A DNA stretch of 64,000 nt from Methylobacter tundripaludum SV96 (lineage in GTDB: Bacteria; Pseudomonadota; Gammaproteobacteria; Methylococcales; Methylomonadaceae): assembly GCF_000190755.2 (NCBI RefSeq), contig NZ_JH109152.1, positions 930,001 to 994,000 of the forward strand. The letters are read 5' to 3'. The notes under the pieces were generated by a model that had not been told where the DNA came from, ran no database searches, and saw only the letters and a list, made by a program, of their open reading frames with translations. Numbering within the stretch: position 1 is the stretch's first letter; every line of letters starts with the position of its first letter. The position numbers and the translations under genes are program-made. Of the stretch, positions 29,700-38,553 are shown piece after piece.

Positions 29700-30203
29700 A
29701 TGCGATGTCCGTTTTGTGGGGCGCAAGATACGCGGGTTCTTGATTCCAGATTGGCAAATGAAGGCGATCAGGTTCGCCGTCGGCGTGAATGCAATGCTTG
29801 TAAGGAACGATTTACTACACACGAGGTGGCTGAATTAACGCTGCCCCGGATTGTTAAGCGCGACGGGATAAGTGAGCCTTTCGAGGAAAATAAGCTGCGT
29901 TCAGGCATGCTCAGGGCTCTGGAAAAGCGCCCGGTAGGCAGTGACGATATTGAAGCCGCGATCAATAGAATAAAAAAGGAGTTGCGGGCGTCGGGCGAGC
30001 GGGAAATATCGGCACAGGAGTTGGGCGAAAAAGTCATGAAAGAATTAAGTTTACTGGATCATGTGGCTTTTGTGCGCTTTGCCTCGGTTTATCGCAGTTT
30101 TCAGGATGTCAGTGAATTCACCGACATGATTGAAGATCTACAAACGACCGCCAGGGATGGTGGAAGTGTCGCAACCGGTACGGAACCGGGGCGACAAAAA
30201 TAA
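29700..30203 (+). CDS. nrdR: Transcriptional repressor NrdR
   Basis: A 167-residue regulator of ribonucleotide reductase genes. The N-terminal zinc ribbon uses MRCPFCG and [10 protein letters not shown] (cysteines at about 3, 6, 31 and 34). The ATP-cone domain covers about 45-140, starting LPRIVKRDG. Directly followed by ribD with a 1 bp stop/start overlap (TAATG), the standard gammaproteobacterial nrdR-rib arrangement. Confidence 0.97.
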   Translation: MRCPFCGAQDTRVLDSRLANEGDQVRRRRECNACKERFTTHEVAELTLPRIVKRDGISEPFEENKLRSGMLRALEKRPVGSDDIEAAINRIKKELRASGEREISAQELGEKVMKELSLLDHVAFVRFASVYRSFQDVSEFTDMIEDLQTTARDGGSVATGTEPGRQK

Positions 30204-31288
30204 TGTCTTCGGTACGCGATGCTTTTTATATGGCGCAAGCCATTTCCCTGGCTAAAAAAGGCCGTTATACAACCGATCCGAACCCCCGTGTAGGCTGTGT
30301 TTTAGTCAGGGACGGTGAAGTGATCGGGCAGGGCTGGCATGTGAAAGCGGGCCAGGGACATGCAGAAGTTGAAGCGTTAAAAAATGTACCGGATGCTAAA
30401 GGCGCAACCGCCTATGTAACGCTGGAACCTTGCAGTCATCAGGGCAGAACCCCGCCGTGTTGCGATGCGTTGATAAAAGCCGGAGTCAGCCGGGTTGTTG
30501 CGGCGATGCAGGATCCGAACCCTCAGGTGTCGGGCAGCGGATTGAAAAAGCTTAAAGTGGCAGGAATTGAGGTTATTTGCGGCGTATTGCAGGAAGACGC
30601 GCTGGCGTTAAATCGCGGTTTTATCAAGCGCATGACTGATAGCCGCCCGTTTGTGCGCAGCAAGCTGGCGATGAGCCTGGATGGACGCACCGCCATGGCA
30701 TCGGGTGAAAGCAAATGGATTACCTCAAATGAGGCCAGAGCCGATGTGCATCGATTAAGAGCGGAAAGCTCGGCGATTTTAACCGGCATCAATACCGTGT
30801 TGGCGGATGATCCTGCGCTGAATGCCCGTGTAGATGGAGATGTCTTGCAACCGGTCAGGGTAGTGCTGGATACGCATCTGAACATGCCGGTTACCGCGCA
30901 GATGGCTAAACTGCCGGGACGCAGCCTAATCTTAACCTGTGCGCAGGATGAACAAAAACAAGGCGCGTTGCAACAGGTGGGTTTTGAAGTCTATCAACTG
31001 CCCTGTAAAAACGGGCGACTTGATTTGCAGGCCGTGATGGATTTTTTAGGCCAACAGCAAATCAACGAGCTGCTGGTTGAGGCAGGTTCCGTGCTGAATG
31101 GTGCGTTACTGGACGAAGATTGGGTCGATGAGTATGTGATCTACATGGCTCCGTGCATTTTAGGCGACCAGGGGCGCGGATTATTTAACCTGCCGGGTTT
31201 ACAACAAATGGCGGATAAAAAGCAGTTAAAATTGCGCGATGTCCGGCAGGTCGGCCAGGATTTGAAATTAACTTATACACCATTGTAG
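30203..31288 (+). CDS. ribD: Riboflavin biosynthesis bifunctional deaminase/reductase
   Basis: A 361-residue enzyme with an N-terminal deaminase (zinc site: GHAEVEAL near residue 52 and EPCSHQGRTPPC near 75) and a C-terminal reductase (about 150-360: KLAMSLDGRTAMASGESKWI, VDEYVIYMAPCILG). It carries out two successive steps after GTP cyclohydrolase II. The TAG stop codon lies inside a small palindromic repeat that fills the gap to ribE. Confidence 0.96.
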   Translation: MSSVRDAFYMAQAISLAKKGRYTTDPNPRVGCVLVRDGEVIGQGWHVKAGQGHAEVEALKNVPDAKGATAYVTLEPCSHQGRTPPCCDALIKAGVSRVVAAMQDPNPQVSGSGLKKLKVAGIEVICGVLQEDALALNRGFIKRMTDSRPFVRSKLAMSLDGRTAMASGESKWITSNEARADVHRLRAESSAILTGINTVLADDPALNARVDGDVLQPVRVVLDTHLNMPVTAQMAKLPGRSLILTCAQDEQKQGALQQVGFEVYQLPCKNGRLDLQAVMDFLGQQQINELLVEAGSVLNGALLDEDWVDEYVIYMAPCILGDQGRGLFNLPGLQQMADKKQLKLRDVRQVGQDLKLTYTPL

Positions 31289-31331
31289 GGGCGACTTCAG
31301 TCGCCCTGGGCGAATAAATTCGCCCCTACAA
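31283..31331. repeat. Palindromic repeat overlapping the ribD stop
   Basis: A perfect 12 bp inverted repeat (TTGTAGGGGCGA and TCGCCCCTACAA) with an inner GGCGACTTCAGTCGCC hairpin. It supplies the ribD stop codon (TAG, 31286-31288) and fills the ribD-ribE gap. Confidence 0.8.
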
Positions 31332-31346
31332 CTTAACAGGGCATCC

Positions 31347-32003
31347 ATGTTTACAGGCATTATCTTGGCAGTGGGCAAAATATCGGCAATCGAGCGGAAA
31401 TCCGGCGACTGCCGATTGACTATAGCGACCGGAAAATTACCATTAAATGACGTCGTGCTTGGCGACAGCATTGCCGTTAACGGCGTGTGCCTGACCGCAG
31501 TGGAGTTAGGTAAAGATTATTTTTGCGCCGATGTGTCCAATGAAACCTTGTCCAGAACCCTATTAAATGCCGCAACCGTGGGTACGCCGGTTAATCTGGA
31601 GCTGGCCCTAACGCCGACGACCCGGTTGGGCGGGCATATCGTCAGCGGCCATGTCGATGGCATTGGCACGGTTATGGAAAAGCGGGCAGACGGACGCTCT
31701 TTTCGCTTTAAATTTAAAGCGCCTGACAACTTAGCCAAATACATTGCCGAAAAAGGCTCTATTTGCATTAACGGCATCAGTCTGACCGTCAATGACGTCG
31801 ATGGCGCCGTGTTCAGCGTGAATATTGTGCCGCATACGCTCAAAGAGACCACGCTGGGCGATGCGGTGGTCGGAACTAAAGTCAACCTGGAAGTGGATTT
31901 GCTGGCTCGCTATCTGGAACGGCTCATCAAGGGTGATGCGGCGGCTAAAAGCCATGGCGGCATCACAGAAGAATTATTGCAAAAAAGCGGTTTTTTCGGC
32001 TAA
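31347..32003 (+). CDS. ribE: Riboflavin synthase alpha chain
   Basis: A 218-residue enzyme that dismutates two 6,7-dimethyl-8-ribityllumazine molecules to riboflavin. The N-terminus MFTGII and two tandem lumazine-binding barrels are diagnostic: [13 protein letters not shown] with [11 protein letters not shown], then [13 protein letters not shown] with [21 protein letters not shown] lies between them. E. coli calls the equivalent gene ribC. It lies 15 bp before ribBA. Confidence 0.96.
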   Translation: MFTGIILAVGKISAIERKSGDCRLTIATGKLPLNDVVLGDSIAVNGVCLTAVELGKDYFCADVSNETLSRTLLNAATVGTPVNLELALTPTTRLGGHIVSGHVDGIGTVMEKRADGRSFRFKFKAPDNLAKYIAEKGSICINGISLTVNDVDGAVFSVNIVPHTLKETTLGDAVVGTKVNLEVDLLARYLERLIKGDAAAKSHGGITEELLQKSGFFG

Positions 32004-32018
32004 CGGCCTAAAGGTAAA

Positions 32019-33122
32019 ATGAATACAATCGAAGAAATTATAGAAGATTTGCGCTTAGGCAAAATGGTCATCATTATGGATGATGAAGACCGTGAGAATG
32101 AAGGCGACCTGGTGATGGCGGCTTCATGCACTCGCCCGGAAGATGTAAATTTTATGGCCCGTTACGGCCGCGGCCTGATTTGCTTGACCTTGACCAGTGA
32201 GCGTTGTCAGCAATTACGTTTGCCGTTGATGGTCAATGAAAACAAAACCGCCCATTCAACCAATTTCACCGTGTCCATCGAAGCGGCAACCGGCGTAACC
32301 ACCGGCATTTCAGCAGCCGACCGGGCGCGTACCATTCAATGTGCAGTAGCGGCGGATGCAAAAGCCGATGACTTGGTGCAGCCGGGGCACATCTTCCCGT
32401 TAATGGCGCAATCCGGCGGCGTATTAAACCGTGCCGGACACACCGAAGCGGGCTGCGATTTGGCACGATTGGCAGGCGTGGAACCGGCGGCAGTTATCGT
32501 TGAGATACTCAATGAAGACGGTTCGATGGCAAGACGGCCTGATCTGGAAGTGTTTGCCAAGCAGCACGACCTTAAAATCGGCACTATCGCCGATCTGATC
32601 CATTATCGCATTCAGCACGAAAATACGCTGGAACGCATCAGCGAGTGCGCTTATCCCACCGAATTCGGCGAGTTCAGGCTTTATGCCTATCAGGACCGGA
32701 ATGACAATAACCTGCACTTGGCGCTGGTCATGGGCCAGGTTTCCGGCGAAGAGCCTGTTTTAGTCAGGGTTCATGCAAGAAATTTGCTGGATGACCTGTT
32801 TGCATCCAAGCGTAGCGATTGCAGCGTGCCATTGCGTTCGGCTATGCAAAAAATAGCGGAGGAAGGACGCGGGGTATTGGTCGTCATCAGGCAAAGCGAA
32901 GACAATAAATCGCTGGCGGAACTGATACATCACTATCAGCTGGAAGATAACGGCATTGTGAGTCCGACTCCGGCTGTCGGCGCCGCAGATTGGCGCACCA
33001 CCGGAACCGGCGCCAGAATACTGGCCGATCTGGGTGTGCATAAGCTGAAGGTACTAGGCACCCAGAAGAAATATGTCGCATTGTCCGGGTTTGATTTGGA
33101 AGTCGCCGAGCATGTGGGTTGA
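32019..33122 (+). CDS. ribB: 3,4-dihydroxy-2-butanone-4-phosphate synthase with degenerate GTP cyclohydrolase II domain
   Basis: A 367-residue two-domain protein. The N-terminal DHBP synthase domain (about 1-200) is intact, with [15 protein letters not shown] near residue 20, the conserved arginine/histidine region and the [14 protein letters not shown] block near 139. The C-terminal half (about 205-365) is GTP cyclohydrolase II-like ([14 protein letters not shown]). The zinc-binding cysteines of true RibA (the HSECLTGD and RCDCG motifs) are replaced by HARNLLDD and DCSVPLR. It should therefore make only the butanone phosphate, and GTP cyclohydrolase II must come from elsewhere. Such RibBX-like proteins are known in proteobacteria and some affect flavin levels. 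Confidence 0.93.
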   Translation: MNTIEEIIEDLRLGKMVIIMDDEDRENEGDLVMAASCTRPEDVNFMARYGRGLICLTLTSERCQQLRLPLMVNENKTAHSTNFTVSIEAATGVTTGISAADRARTIQCAVAADAKADDLVQPGHIFPLMAQSGGVLNRAGHTEAGCDLARLAGVEPAAVIVEILNEDGSMARRPDLEVFAKQHDLKIGTIADLIHYRIQHENTLERISECAYPTEFGEFRLYAYQDRNDNNLHLALVMGQVSGEEPVLVRVHARNLLDDLFASKRSDCSVPLRSAMQKIAEEGRGVLVVIRQSEDNKSLAELIHHYQLEDNGIVSPTPAVGAADWRTTGTGARILADLGVHKLKVLGTQKKYVALSGFDLEVAEHVG

Positions 33123-33159
33123 AGATTATTTGCCACATTAGGTATTAACTAAAAAATAA

Positions 33160-33227
33160 CACCACGAAGGCACGAAGAACAGGAAGAGAAACCAATAAAA
33201 CTTCGTGTTCTTCGTGCCTTCGTGGTG
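33160..33227. repeat. CACGAAG-family hairpin, copy 4 (best preserved)
   Basis: Two 27 bp arms (33160-33186 and 33201-33227) pair with a single mismatch around a 14-base loop, giving a very stable hairpin in the ribBA-ribH gap. It could attenuate or protect the rib transcript, but no T-run follows, so it is not a canonical terminator. Confidence 0.85.
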
Positions 33228-33290
33228 AATTAATCACTCCCTACGCGACTTCAACAACATTACACGTTAATCACACAATAGAGAAACATC

Positions 33291-33767
33291 ATGTCAACAT
33301 TAAAAACCTTTGAAGGGAATTTACTCGCTCAAGGCGGAAAATTCTGCATCGTAGCTTCGCGGTTTAACAGTTTCATCGTTGAACAACTGGAAGCGGGTGC
33401 GATTGACGCGCTGGTTCGCCACGGTGCCAATAAAGCGGATATTCATCTGGTTAAGGCTCCCGGTGCGTTTGAGTTGCCGATGGTGGTTCAACGCGTGGCG
33501 GCGGCTAAAAAATACGATGCGATTATCGCCGTAGGCGCAGTAATCCGAGGCGGCACGCCGCATTTTGAATATGTCGCCGGTGAATGCGTTAAGGGCCTGG
33601 CGCAGGTTTCCCTGCAATACAATGTGCCGGTCAGTTTTGGGGTACTAACCGTTGACAGTATTGAGCAGGCGATAGAGCGTGCGGGCACCAAAGCCGGTAA
33701 TAAAGGCGCGGAAGCGGCACTATCCGCCATTGAAATGGTAAGTTTATTTAATAACCTGGAAATATAA
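33291..33767 (+). CDS. ribH: 6,7-dimethyl-8-ribityllumazine synthase
   Basis: A 158-residue enzyme, usually an icosahedral assembly, that condenses the RibB product with the RibD product. Motifs: [10 protein letters not shown] near residue 21, [10 protein letters not shown] near 55, [18 protein letters not shown] near 80-97 with the catalytic histidine, and [11 protein letters not shown] near 112. Overlaps nusB by 1 bp. Confidence 0.97.
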   Translation: MSTLKTFEGNLLAQGGKFCIVASRFNSFIVEQLEAGAIDALVRHGANKADIHLVKAPGAFELPMVVQRVAAAKKYDAIIAVGAVIRGGTPHFEYVAGECVKGLAQVSLQYNVPVSFGVLTVDSIEQAIERAGTKAGNKGAEAALSAIEMVSLFNNLEI

Positions 33768-34201
33768 TGAGTCAAGCTCGAACCAATGCCCGAAAGGCTG
33801 CTGTACAGGCATTGTATCAATGGCAAATGGCCGGCCAGAATCTTAGTGAGATTGAACGGCAGTTTCTGGAAGAAGAGCGCTTGAAAGACGCTCAGAAAAG
33901 TTATTTTGTCGAGTTGTTTTACGGCGTGCCTAAAAACCTGGATGCGATCGATCAGGTTTTGTCGGAATTTGTAGATCGTCCTGTCGATACGATTGATCCG
34001 GTCGAAAGGGCTATTTTAAGAATCGGTGTGTACGAGTTGTTGTACCGGTTAAATATGCCGTACCGGGTTGTTTTAAATGAAGGCATCAATCTCGCCAAAG
34101 ACTTTGGCGCCGACGGTAGTCACAAGTACGTTAACGGCATACTGGATAAGGTCGCTCAGCAAACAAGGGCGGGGGAAATTAAGGCAAAAGGCGCAAGGTG
34201 A
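33767..34201 (+). CDS. nusB: Transcription antitermination factor NusB
   Basis: A 144-residue all-helical RNA-binding protein that, with NusE/S10, binds boxA for rRNA antitermination. Motifs: RKAAVQALYQWQMAG near residue 9, DPVERAILRIGVYELLY near 77 and VLNEGINLAKDFGAD near 102. The ribH-nusB-thiL order is conserved. The C-terminus (KAKGAR) runs into a short AAGGCG-rich patch. Confidence 0.96.
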   Translation: MSQARTNARKAAVQALYQWQMAGQNLSEIERQFLEEERLKDAQKSYFVELFYGVPKNLDAIDQVLSEFVDRPVDTIDPVERAILRIGVYELLYRLNMPYRVVLNEGINLAKDFGADGSHKYVNGILDKVAQQTRAGEIKAKGAR

Positions 34202-34234
34202 AGGGCATATACCTTTAGTCTTTAATCCAATCTC

Positions 34235-35170
34235 ATGCCACTTTCCGAATTCGCCTTAATCCAGCGCTTCTTCACTCAGCAGCGGATCAAAAATCCTTCA
34301 ACGCACTTGGGCATAGGCGACGACTGCGCGTTGTTGTCCATCCCCGAGGGTTTCGAGTTAGCCGTGACCACCGATACCATGGTGGAAAACGTGCATTTTT
34401 TTGCCGGGACCGACCCGGAACTGCTGGGACATAAGCTGCTGGCAGTCAATTTGAGCGATCTTGCCGCGATGGGCGCAAAGCCCGTTTCCGTAACACTGGC
34501 CTTAACCCTGCCTAAGGTTGATGAAAACTGGTTGACGGCGTTTGCCCAAGGTTTTTTAAACTTGGCCGAACGCTATTCAGTGGATTTGATTGGCGGCGAT
34601 ACCACGTCCGGTCCATTGACCTTGACCGTTCAGGCTATGGGTTTAGTTCCGAAAGGCCAAGCGCTCAGGCGCTCAGCGGCACGGCCCGGCGATTTTATTT
34701 ATATGACCGGTTTTTTGGGTGATGCGGGATTGGGCTTAAAGATAAAGCAAGGTTATATCTGTGCCGATTCCGAGGCCACTTTAGCGCGATTTAACCGGCC
34801 GGAGCCGCAAATCGAAGCAGGGCTGGCCTTACTCGGCATTGCCAATGCCTGCATCGATTTATCGGATGGTTTGGCGGGAGATCTGGGTCATATTCTGGAA
34901 CAAAGCAGGGTAGGCGCGTGCCTTGATTGGGACGCGTTGCCGTTGTCCAAAGCGGTGCAGGACTACATCAACGATACCGGCGATTGGTCTATGCCGCTGA
35001 CCGCCGGGGACGACTACGAGTTGTGCTTTACCGTAAGCCCTGAGCAGGCGGCGCAGTTGACCATAGCGGCGACTAAAATCGGCATCATTGAATCCAAGCC
35101 TGGTTTGCGGTTGAATAAATCGGGTCATATCCAACCATTAGAGGTCAAAGGCTTTGAGCATTTTTCTTAA
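34235..35170 (+). CDS. thiL: Thiamine-monophosphate kinase
   Basis: A 311-residue ATP-dependent kinase that makes thiamine diphosphate from the monophosphate. Motifs: STHLGIGDDCALL near residue 22, VTTDTMVENVHF near 44, NLSDLAAMGA near 70 and LIGGDTT near 115. ACIDLSDGLAGDLGHI near 205 is also diagnostic. It overlaps pgpA by 17 bp. Confidence 0.96.
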   Translation: MPLSEFALIQRFFTQQRIKNPSTHLGIGDDCALLSIPEGFELAVTTDTMVENVHFFAGTDPELLGHKLLAVNLSDLAAMGAKPVSVTLALTLPKVDENWLTAFAQGFLNLAERYSVDLIGGDTTSGPLTLTVQAMGLVPKGQALRRSAARPGDFIYMTGFLGDAGLGLKIKQGYICADSEATLARFNRPEPQIEAGLALLGIANACIDLSDGLAGDLGHILEQSRVGACLDWDALPLSKAVQDYINDTGDWSMPLTAGDDYELCFTVSPEQAAQLTIAATKIGIIESKPGLRLNKSGHIQPLEVKGFEHFS

Positions 35171-35660
35171 TACCCAGTTGGGTAAAAACAAGCTGACACC
35201 CAAGCAGATACTGTCCGATCCCATCCTGTTTCTAGCCTTCGGTTTCGGCTCCGGTCTGGCAAAAAAAGCTCCCGGCACCATGGGTACCTTAGCTGCGATT
35301 CCGGTTTACTGGTTATTTGCGCAAACCAATCTGTTCGTTTATAGCCTGTTGACGCTAATCGTGACGGTTGCCGGAATCCGGATTTGCGACATCGCCGCAA
35401 AAAAGCTTGATGAGCATGATTTTGGCGGCATCGTTTGGGATGAGATTGCCGGTTACCTGATAACGATGTGGTTGGTTCCTTTTAGCTGGCAGGCTATGGT
35501 GCTGGGCTTTGTCCTGTTCAGGTTCTTCGACATACTCAAACCGTGGCCGATTAAGTGGATTGACCGGCAGGTGCATGGCGGCCTGGGGATTATGCTGGAT
35601 GATGTGCTGGCGGGCGTGTTTGCCGGCGGCTTGTTGCTAGGCTTTTCAAGCTATTTCTAA
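35154..35660 (+). CDS. pgpA: Phosphatidylglycerophosphatase A
   Basis: A 168-residue membrane enzyme that dephosphorylates phosphatidylglycerophosphate. Motifs: GFGSGLAKKAPGTMGTLAA near residue 31, DFGGIVWDEIAGYLITMW near 89 and RFFDILKPWP near 123. HGGLGIMLDDVLAG is near 143. Several hydrophobic helices are present. The thiL-pgpA pair is conserved in gammaproteobacteria. Confidence 0.96.
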   Translation: MSIFLNTQLGKNKLTPKQILSDPILFLAFGFGSGLAKKAPGTMGTLAAIPVYWLFAQTNLFVYSLLTLIVTVAGIRICDIAAKKLDEHDFGGIVWDEIAGYLITMWLVPFSWQAMVLGFVLFRFFDILKPWPIKWIDRQVHGGLGIMLDDVLAGVFAGGLLLGFSSYF

Positions 35661-35735
35661 ACCAGGTTCTTTAGCAATAAAACTTCTCAGGTGGGGCGCG
35701 GTTCAGTATAAGCGTCCTTATCCCCTCTCTGCTGA

Positions 35736-35918
35736 TCATCGTTTCTCTCTAATCGTCTGAAGCTCCAAGGCAGTCCGTCGCCGTTTGTATCGGTAATAAA
35801 TTTGATCTGTTAATCTGTAAACCCGTTCATCCCGCTTTATTGAAAAGCCTGATATGCGTTCAATATCCAGGATTTTCAGATACAGAACCCATGCCTCTTC
35901 TGTTAATTTCCCAAGCAT
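35736..35918 (-). CDS. Small hypothetical protein
   Basis: A possible 60-residue protein, highly charged (MLGKLTEEAWVLYLKILDIE at the start, YRYKRRRTALELQTIREKR at the end). AAGGA lies 7 bp before the ATG, a good ribosome site, which is the main support. No family is recognised. It sits alone on the minus strand in the gap between pgpA and the SpoIIE-type gene. Confidence 0.4.
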   Translation of the reverse strand: MLGKLTEEAWVLYLKILDIERISGFSIKRDERVYRLTDQIYYRYKRRRTALELQTIREKR

Positions 35919-36174
35919 TATTGTTCCTTAATCTAAGCCAAAAACGGCACTATGAGCCTATAAGGCTCTTTGGTGTAATTTTAAAGGTAACACATATAAA
36001 TGTAAGCAATCCCCTATAGTGGAGACAAAAAGCGGAGAATGAAAAGCGCCAAGCCGCCCGGCTAGAGGAACCACGGTGTTGCGGAGAGACGGTTGGTAAT
36101 GGCAAGTATTCGATAAATAACCTATTTTTCGTAAATTGCCCTGAGTTGATGCGAGCAATTGATCCTGTCGGTTA
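35919..36174. other. Intergenic region with a structured GC-rich patch
   Basis: No gene is supported. There is a short hairpin GAGCC and GGCTC at about 35954-35968. At about 36010-36110 a GC-rich stretch stands out against AT-rich surroundings, with pairing CCAAGCCG (36049-36056) to CGGTTGG (36090-36096) around CCGGCTAGAGG and CCACGGTG. It may be a structured RNA or a remnant such as part of a group II intron. No family could be assigned by eye. Confidence 0.35.
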
Positions 36175-38457
36175 TTAATGCCGCTTAAAAATCATTAGCG
36201 TAATATCATCGTTAAAGGATTCACTGCGACAAAATTGTTTTAGCTGTTCCAACAGTGCCTCAATGATGGCTTGAGGAGATTTCAGTGCATGTTGAACGAG
36301 GATGTCATTGACGCGCTTTAGGCCGAAAAACTCGCCATCGGCATTTTCCGCTTCGGTTAAGCCGTCGGTATACAGCAAAATTAAGTCGCCTTGGGATAGC
36401 GTCGTGGTTTTTTCTTCAAACACTACATTTTTGTTGACTCCCAGTATTAAGCCGTCAGCATCCAGTTCCCTGCATTCGGATTGGAAAAGACTCAGTAGCA
36501 AAGGGGGAGGATGGCCTGCGTTGGCAAAACTCAATTGGTGGTTGGTGATGTTATATTGCAAATAAAATAGTGTAATAAAGTAGTCGGACCTGTCCAAATC
36601 TTCAAAGAGAAAATTATTGAGGACTTTTAGCGTTTCTGCGGGCGTACCCGAACCATTTGCCTGAGTGCGAATGGCGCTACGGGTCTCCACCATAAACAGG
36701 GCGGGGCCGATTGAGTGACCGGAAACATCGGCAATAATCATGTCCAAATGGTCTTCATTGCGGTAAAAATAATCAAAATAGTCGCCGCCGACTTGATCGG
36801 CCGGTAAGCAATAACCGGTGACTTCAAAATGATTGGACTTGATCGGCGCCGAGGGCGAGAGAGAGGCCTGAATGCGTTGGGCAATCTTGATTTCGCTTTG
36901 AGCAATGGCCAGATTGATTTGCGCTTGGCGAATGGCCGCTTCCGTGGCTTTTCGCGTTGTAATGTCGACGATGGTACTCAGTACCAATGTTTCTTCTTTA
37001 CTGTCTATCAGACTGAGGCCTATTTCAACGGGAAATTCAGTCCCGTCTTTGCGTAACCCGTAGAGGTCTTGACCCGCTCCCATAGGCCTGGACACAGGGG
37101 TGGCGAGGTACGCTTGGCGAACGCCGACATGCGCATTGCGAAAGCGCTTCGGCACTAATATTTCAACCGGTTGCCCAATTAATTCAGCGCGTGAGTAACC
37201 GAAAAATGCCTCTGTTTGCGCATTGACCATCACTATCGTTCCTGACTTGTTTACCATAACAATCGCATTGGGCGCCGATTCCACTGCTTGTCGAAACCGA
37301 TGCTCCAGGCGCTTACGCTCGGTGATGTCGTGGATAAAGCCGCTGAATATGTAGGCATTACCCAGTTTTAAGGGTGAGATGCTCAGTTCAACGGGGAATT
37401 CAGTACCGTCGCGTCGAATGGCGGTCTGCTCAATCAATCGATTTAACAACGGGCCGGAACCTGTGTGCAGAAAGTGTTCCAAGCCCCGTCGATGCGCCGC
37501 GTGAAGTCGGGGAGGGATAACTAACTCATCAAGACGTCGGCCGATGGCTTCATCCTTAGTCCAGCCGAATATTTTTTCTGCCGGGTGATTCCAGTCGGTA
37601 ACGATGCCGTAAGAGTCCATAATCACGATAGCGCTCAAGGAACTTTCAATAATCAAACGGATACGTTTTTCGCTTTCGATAAGCGCATCCTGAAAATGCA
37701 TTCTTGCGGTAATGTCCCGATCAACACCGCGCCATTTAAGCAGCTTTCCTGCTGCATTGATTATCGGTAAGCCGGTCGATTCGGTCAGTATCTGGCGACC
37801 GTCTTTGTGCCGATAGTGGGACAGCAGCGCATAAAAAGGCCGGTGACTGGTCGCGTAGTGCTGCTGGGTGGCTTTATCCTGGGGGGTTAAAAACTCGGTA
37901 TAGTGTTTGCCTTGCACTTCATCCGGGCTATAACCCAGTATTTGGCTAACAGCGGCACTGCTATAGCTGTAGTAACCTTCAGGATCTTGCTCCCATAACC
38001 ATTCGCCGGCCATTTCCGCCATCTGTCGAAAACGTTCTTCACTTTCGGTAAACGCCGATTCAACACTGAAATCTTCGACTTCGCTCAGGACAGGCTTGTC
38101 CTGAATCAGTAAAGCAATGTCGGTTTTATTGGGCGTTGGGTTGGATAAGACAGAAAGCGATATTAATACCTGGATTTTGTCATTTGCCTTGGTGACTATT
38201 TCACAGGCAAAGCCTGTCCTGAGCCGAGCCGAAGGGCTTTGGCGGGTGTTTTTATCAGTTGCATCGGCAAGGGCTTCTTGCCATAGTGCCTTGTCGTTTC
38301 CGGCCGCGTAGATAAGGTCAACAGGCTTGCCGATAAGTTCTTGCTCGCCATAGCCTAACAACGTAGCGGCGGAGGGGGTAAGCTGCTTAATACGAGGCGC
38401 GACGTCATCTGGACGAACCAGCTCAATGACAATGATATGGGGTGCGAACTGATGCAT
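36175..38457 (-). CDS. Multi-PAS sensor with SpoIIE-type PP2C phosphatase
   Basis: A 760-residue cytoplasmic-looking protein with four PAS domains (about 5-120, 140-265, 270-395 and 395-515; for example SYSSAAVSQILGYSPDEVQG and GIVTDWNHPAEKIFGWTKDE). A short coiled segment follows, then a SpoIIE/RsbU-type phosphatase (about 540-760). Its metal-binding residues are in GGDYFDYF near 580 and IADVSGHSIGPAL near 600, and the C-terminal block is LLLYTDGLTEAENADGEFFG with FNDDITLMIF. Such proteins usually dephosphorylate anti-sigma-factor antagonists; no partner switch genes are adjacent. Two short dispersed repeats are inserted in frame near 38073-38103 and 38203-38235, between the first two PAS units. 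It is last in the adhesin gene cluster. Confidence 0.9.
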   Translation of the reverse strand: MHQFAPHIIVIELVRPDDVAPRIKQLTPSAATLLGYGEQELIGKPVDLIYAAGNDKALWQEALADATDKNTRQSPSARLRTGFACEIVTKANDKIQVLISLSVLSNPTPNKTDIALLIQDKPVLSEVEDFSVESAFTESEERFRQMAEMAGEWLWEQDPEGYYSYSSAAVSQILGYSPDEVQGKHYTEFLTPQDKATQQHYATSHRPFYALLSHYRHKDGRQILTESTGLPIINAAGKLLKWRGVDRDITARMHFQDALIESEKRIRLIIESSLSAIVIMDSYGIVTDWNHPAEKIFGWTKDEAIGRRLDELVIPPRLHAAHRRGLEHFLHTGSGPLLNRLIEQTAIRRDGTEFPVELSISPLKLGNAYIFSGFIHDITERKRLEHRFRQAVESAPNAIVMVNKSGTIVMVNAQTEAFFGYSRAELIGQPVEILVPKRFRNAHVGVRQAYLATPVSRPMGAGQDLYGLRKDGTEFPVEIGLSLIDSKEETLVLSTIVDITTRKATEAAIRQAQINLAIAQSEIKIAQRIQASLSPSAPIKSNHFEVTGYCLPADQVGGDYFDYFYRNEDHLDMIIADVSGHSIGPALFMVETRSAIRTQANGSGTPAETLKVLNNFLFEDLDRSDYFITLFYLQYNITNHQLSFANAGHPPPLLLSLFQSECRELDADGLILGVNKNVVFEEKTTTLSQGDLILLYTDGLTEAENADGEFFGLKRVNDILVQHALKSPQAIIEALLEQLKQFCRSESFNDDITLMIFKRH

Positions 38458-38553
38458 GTTTTTCAGCTTGTAATAAGTGTTTTTACGTGCAACGCGCTGA
38501 GTTCATCTTGCAAGACAGCGCGATAAGGTTCCGCGTAGAGTATGACTCAATCT

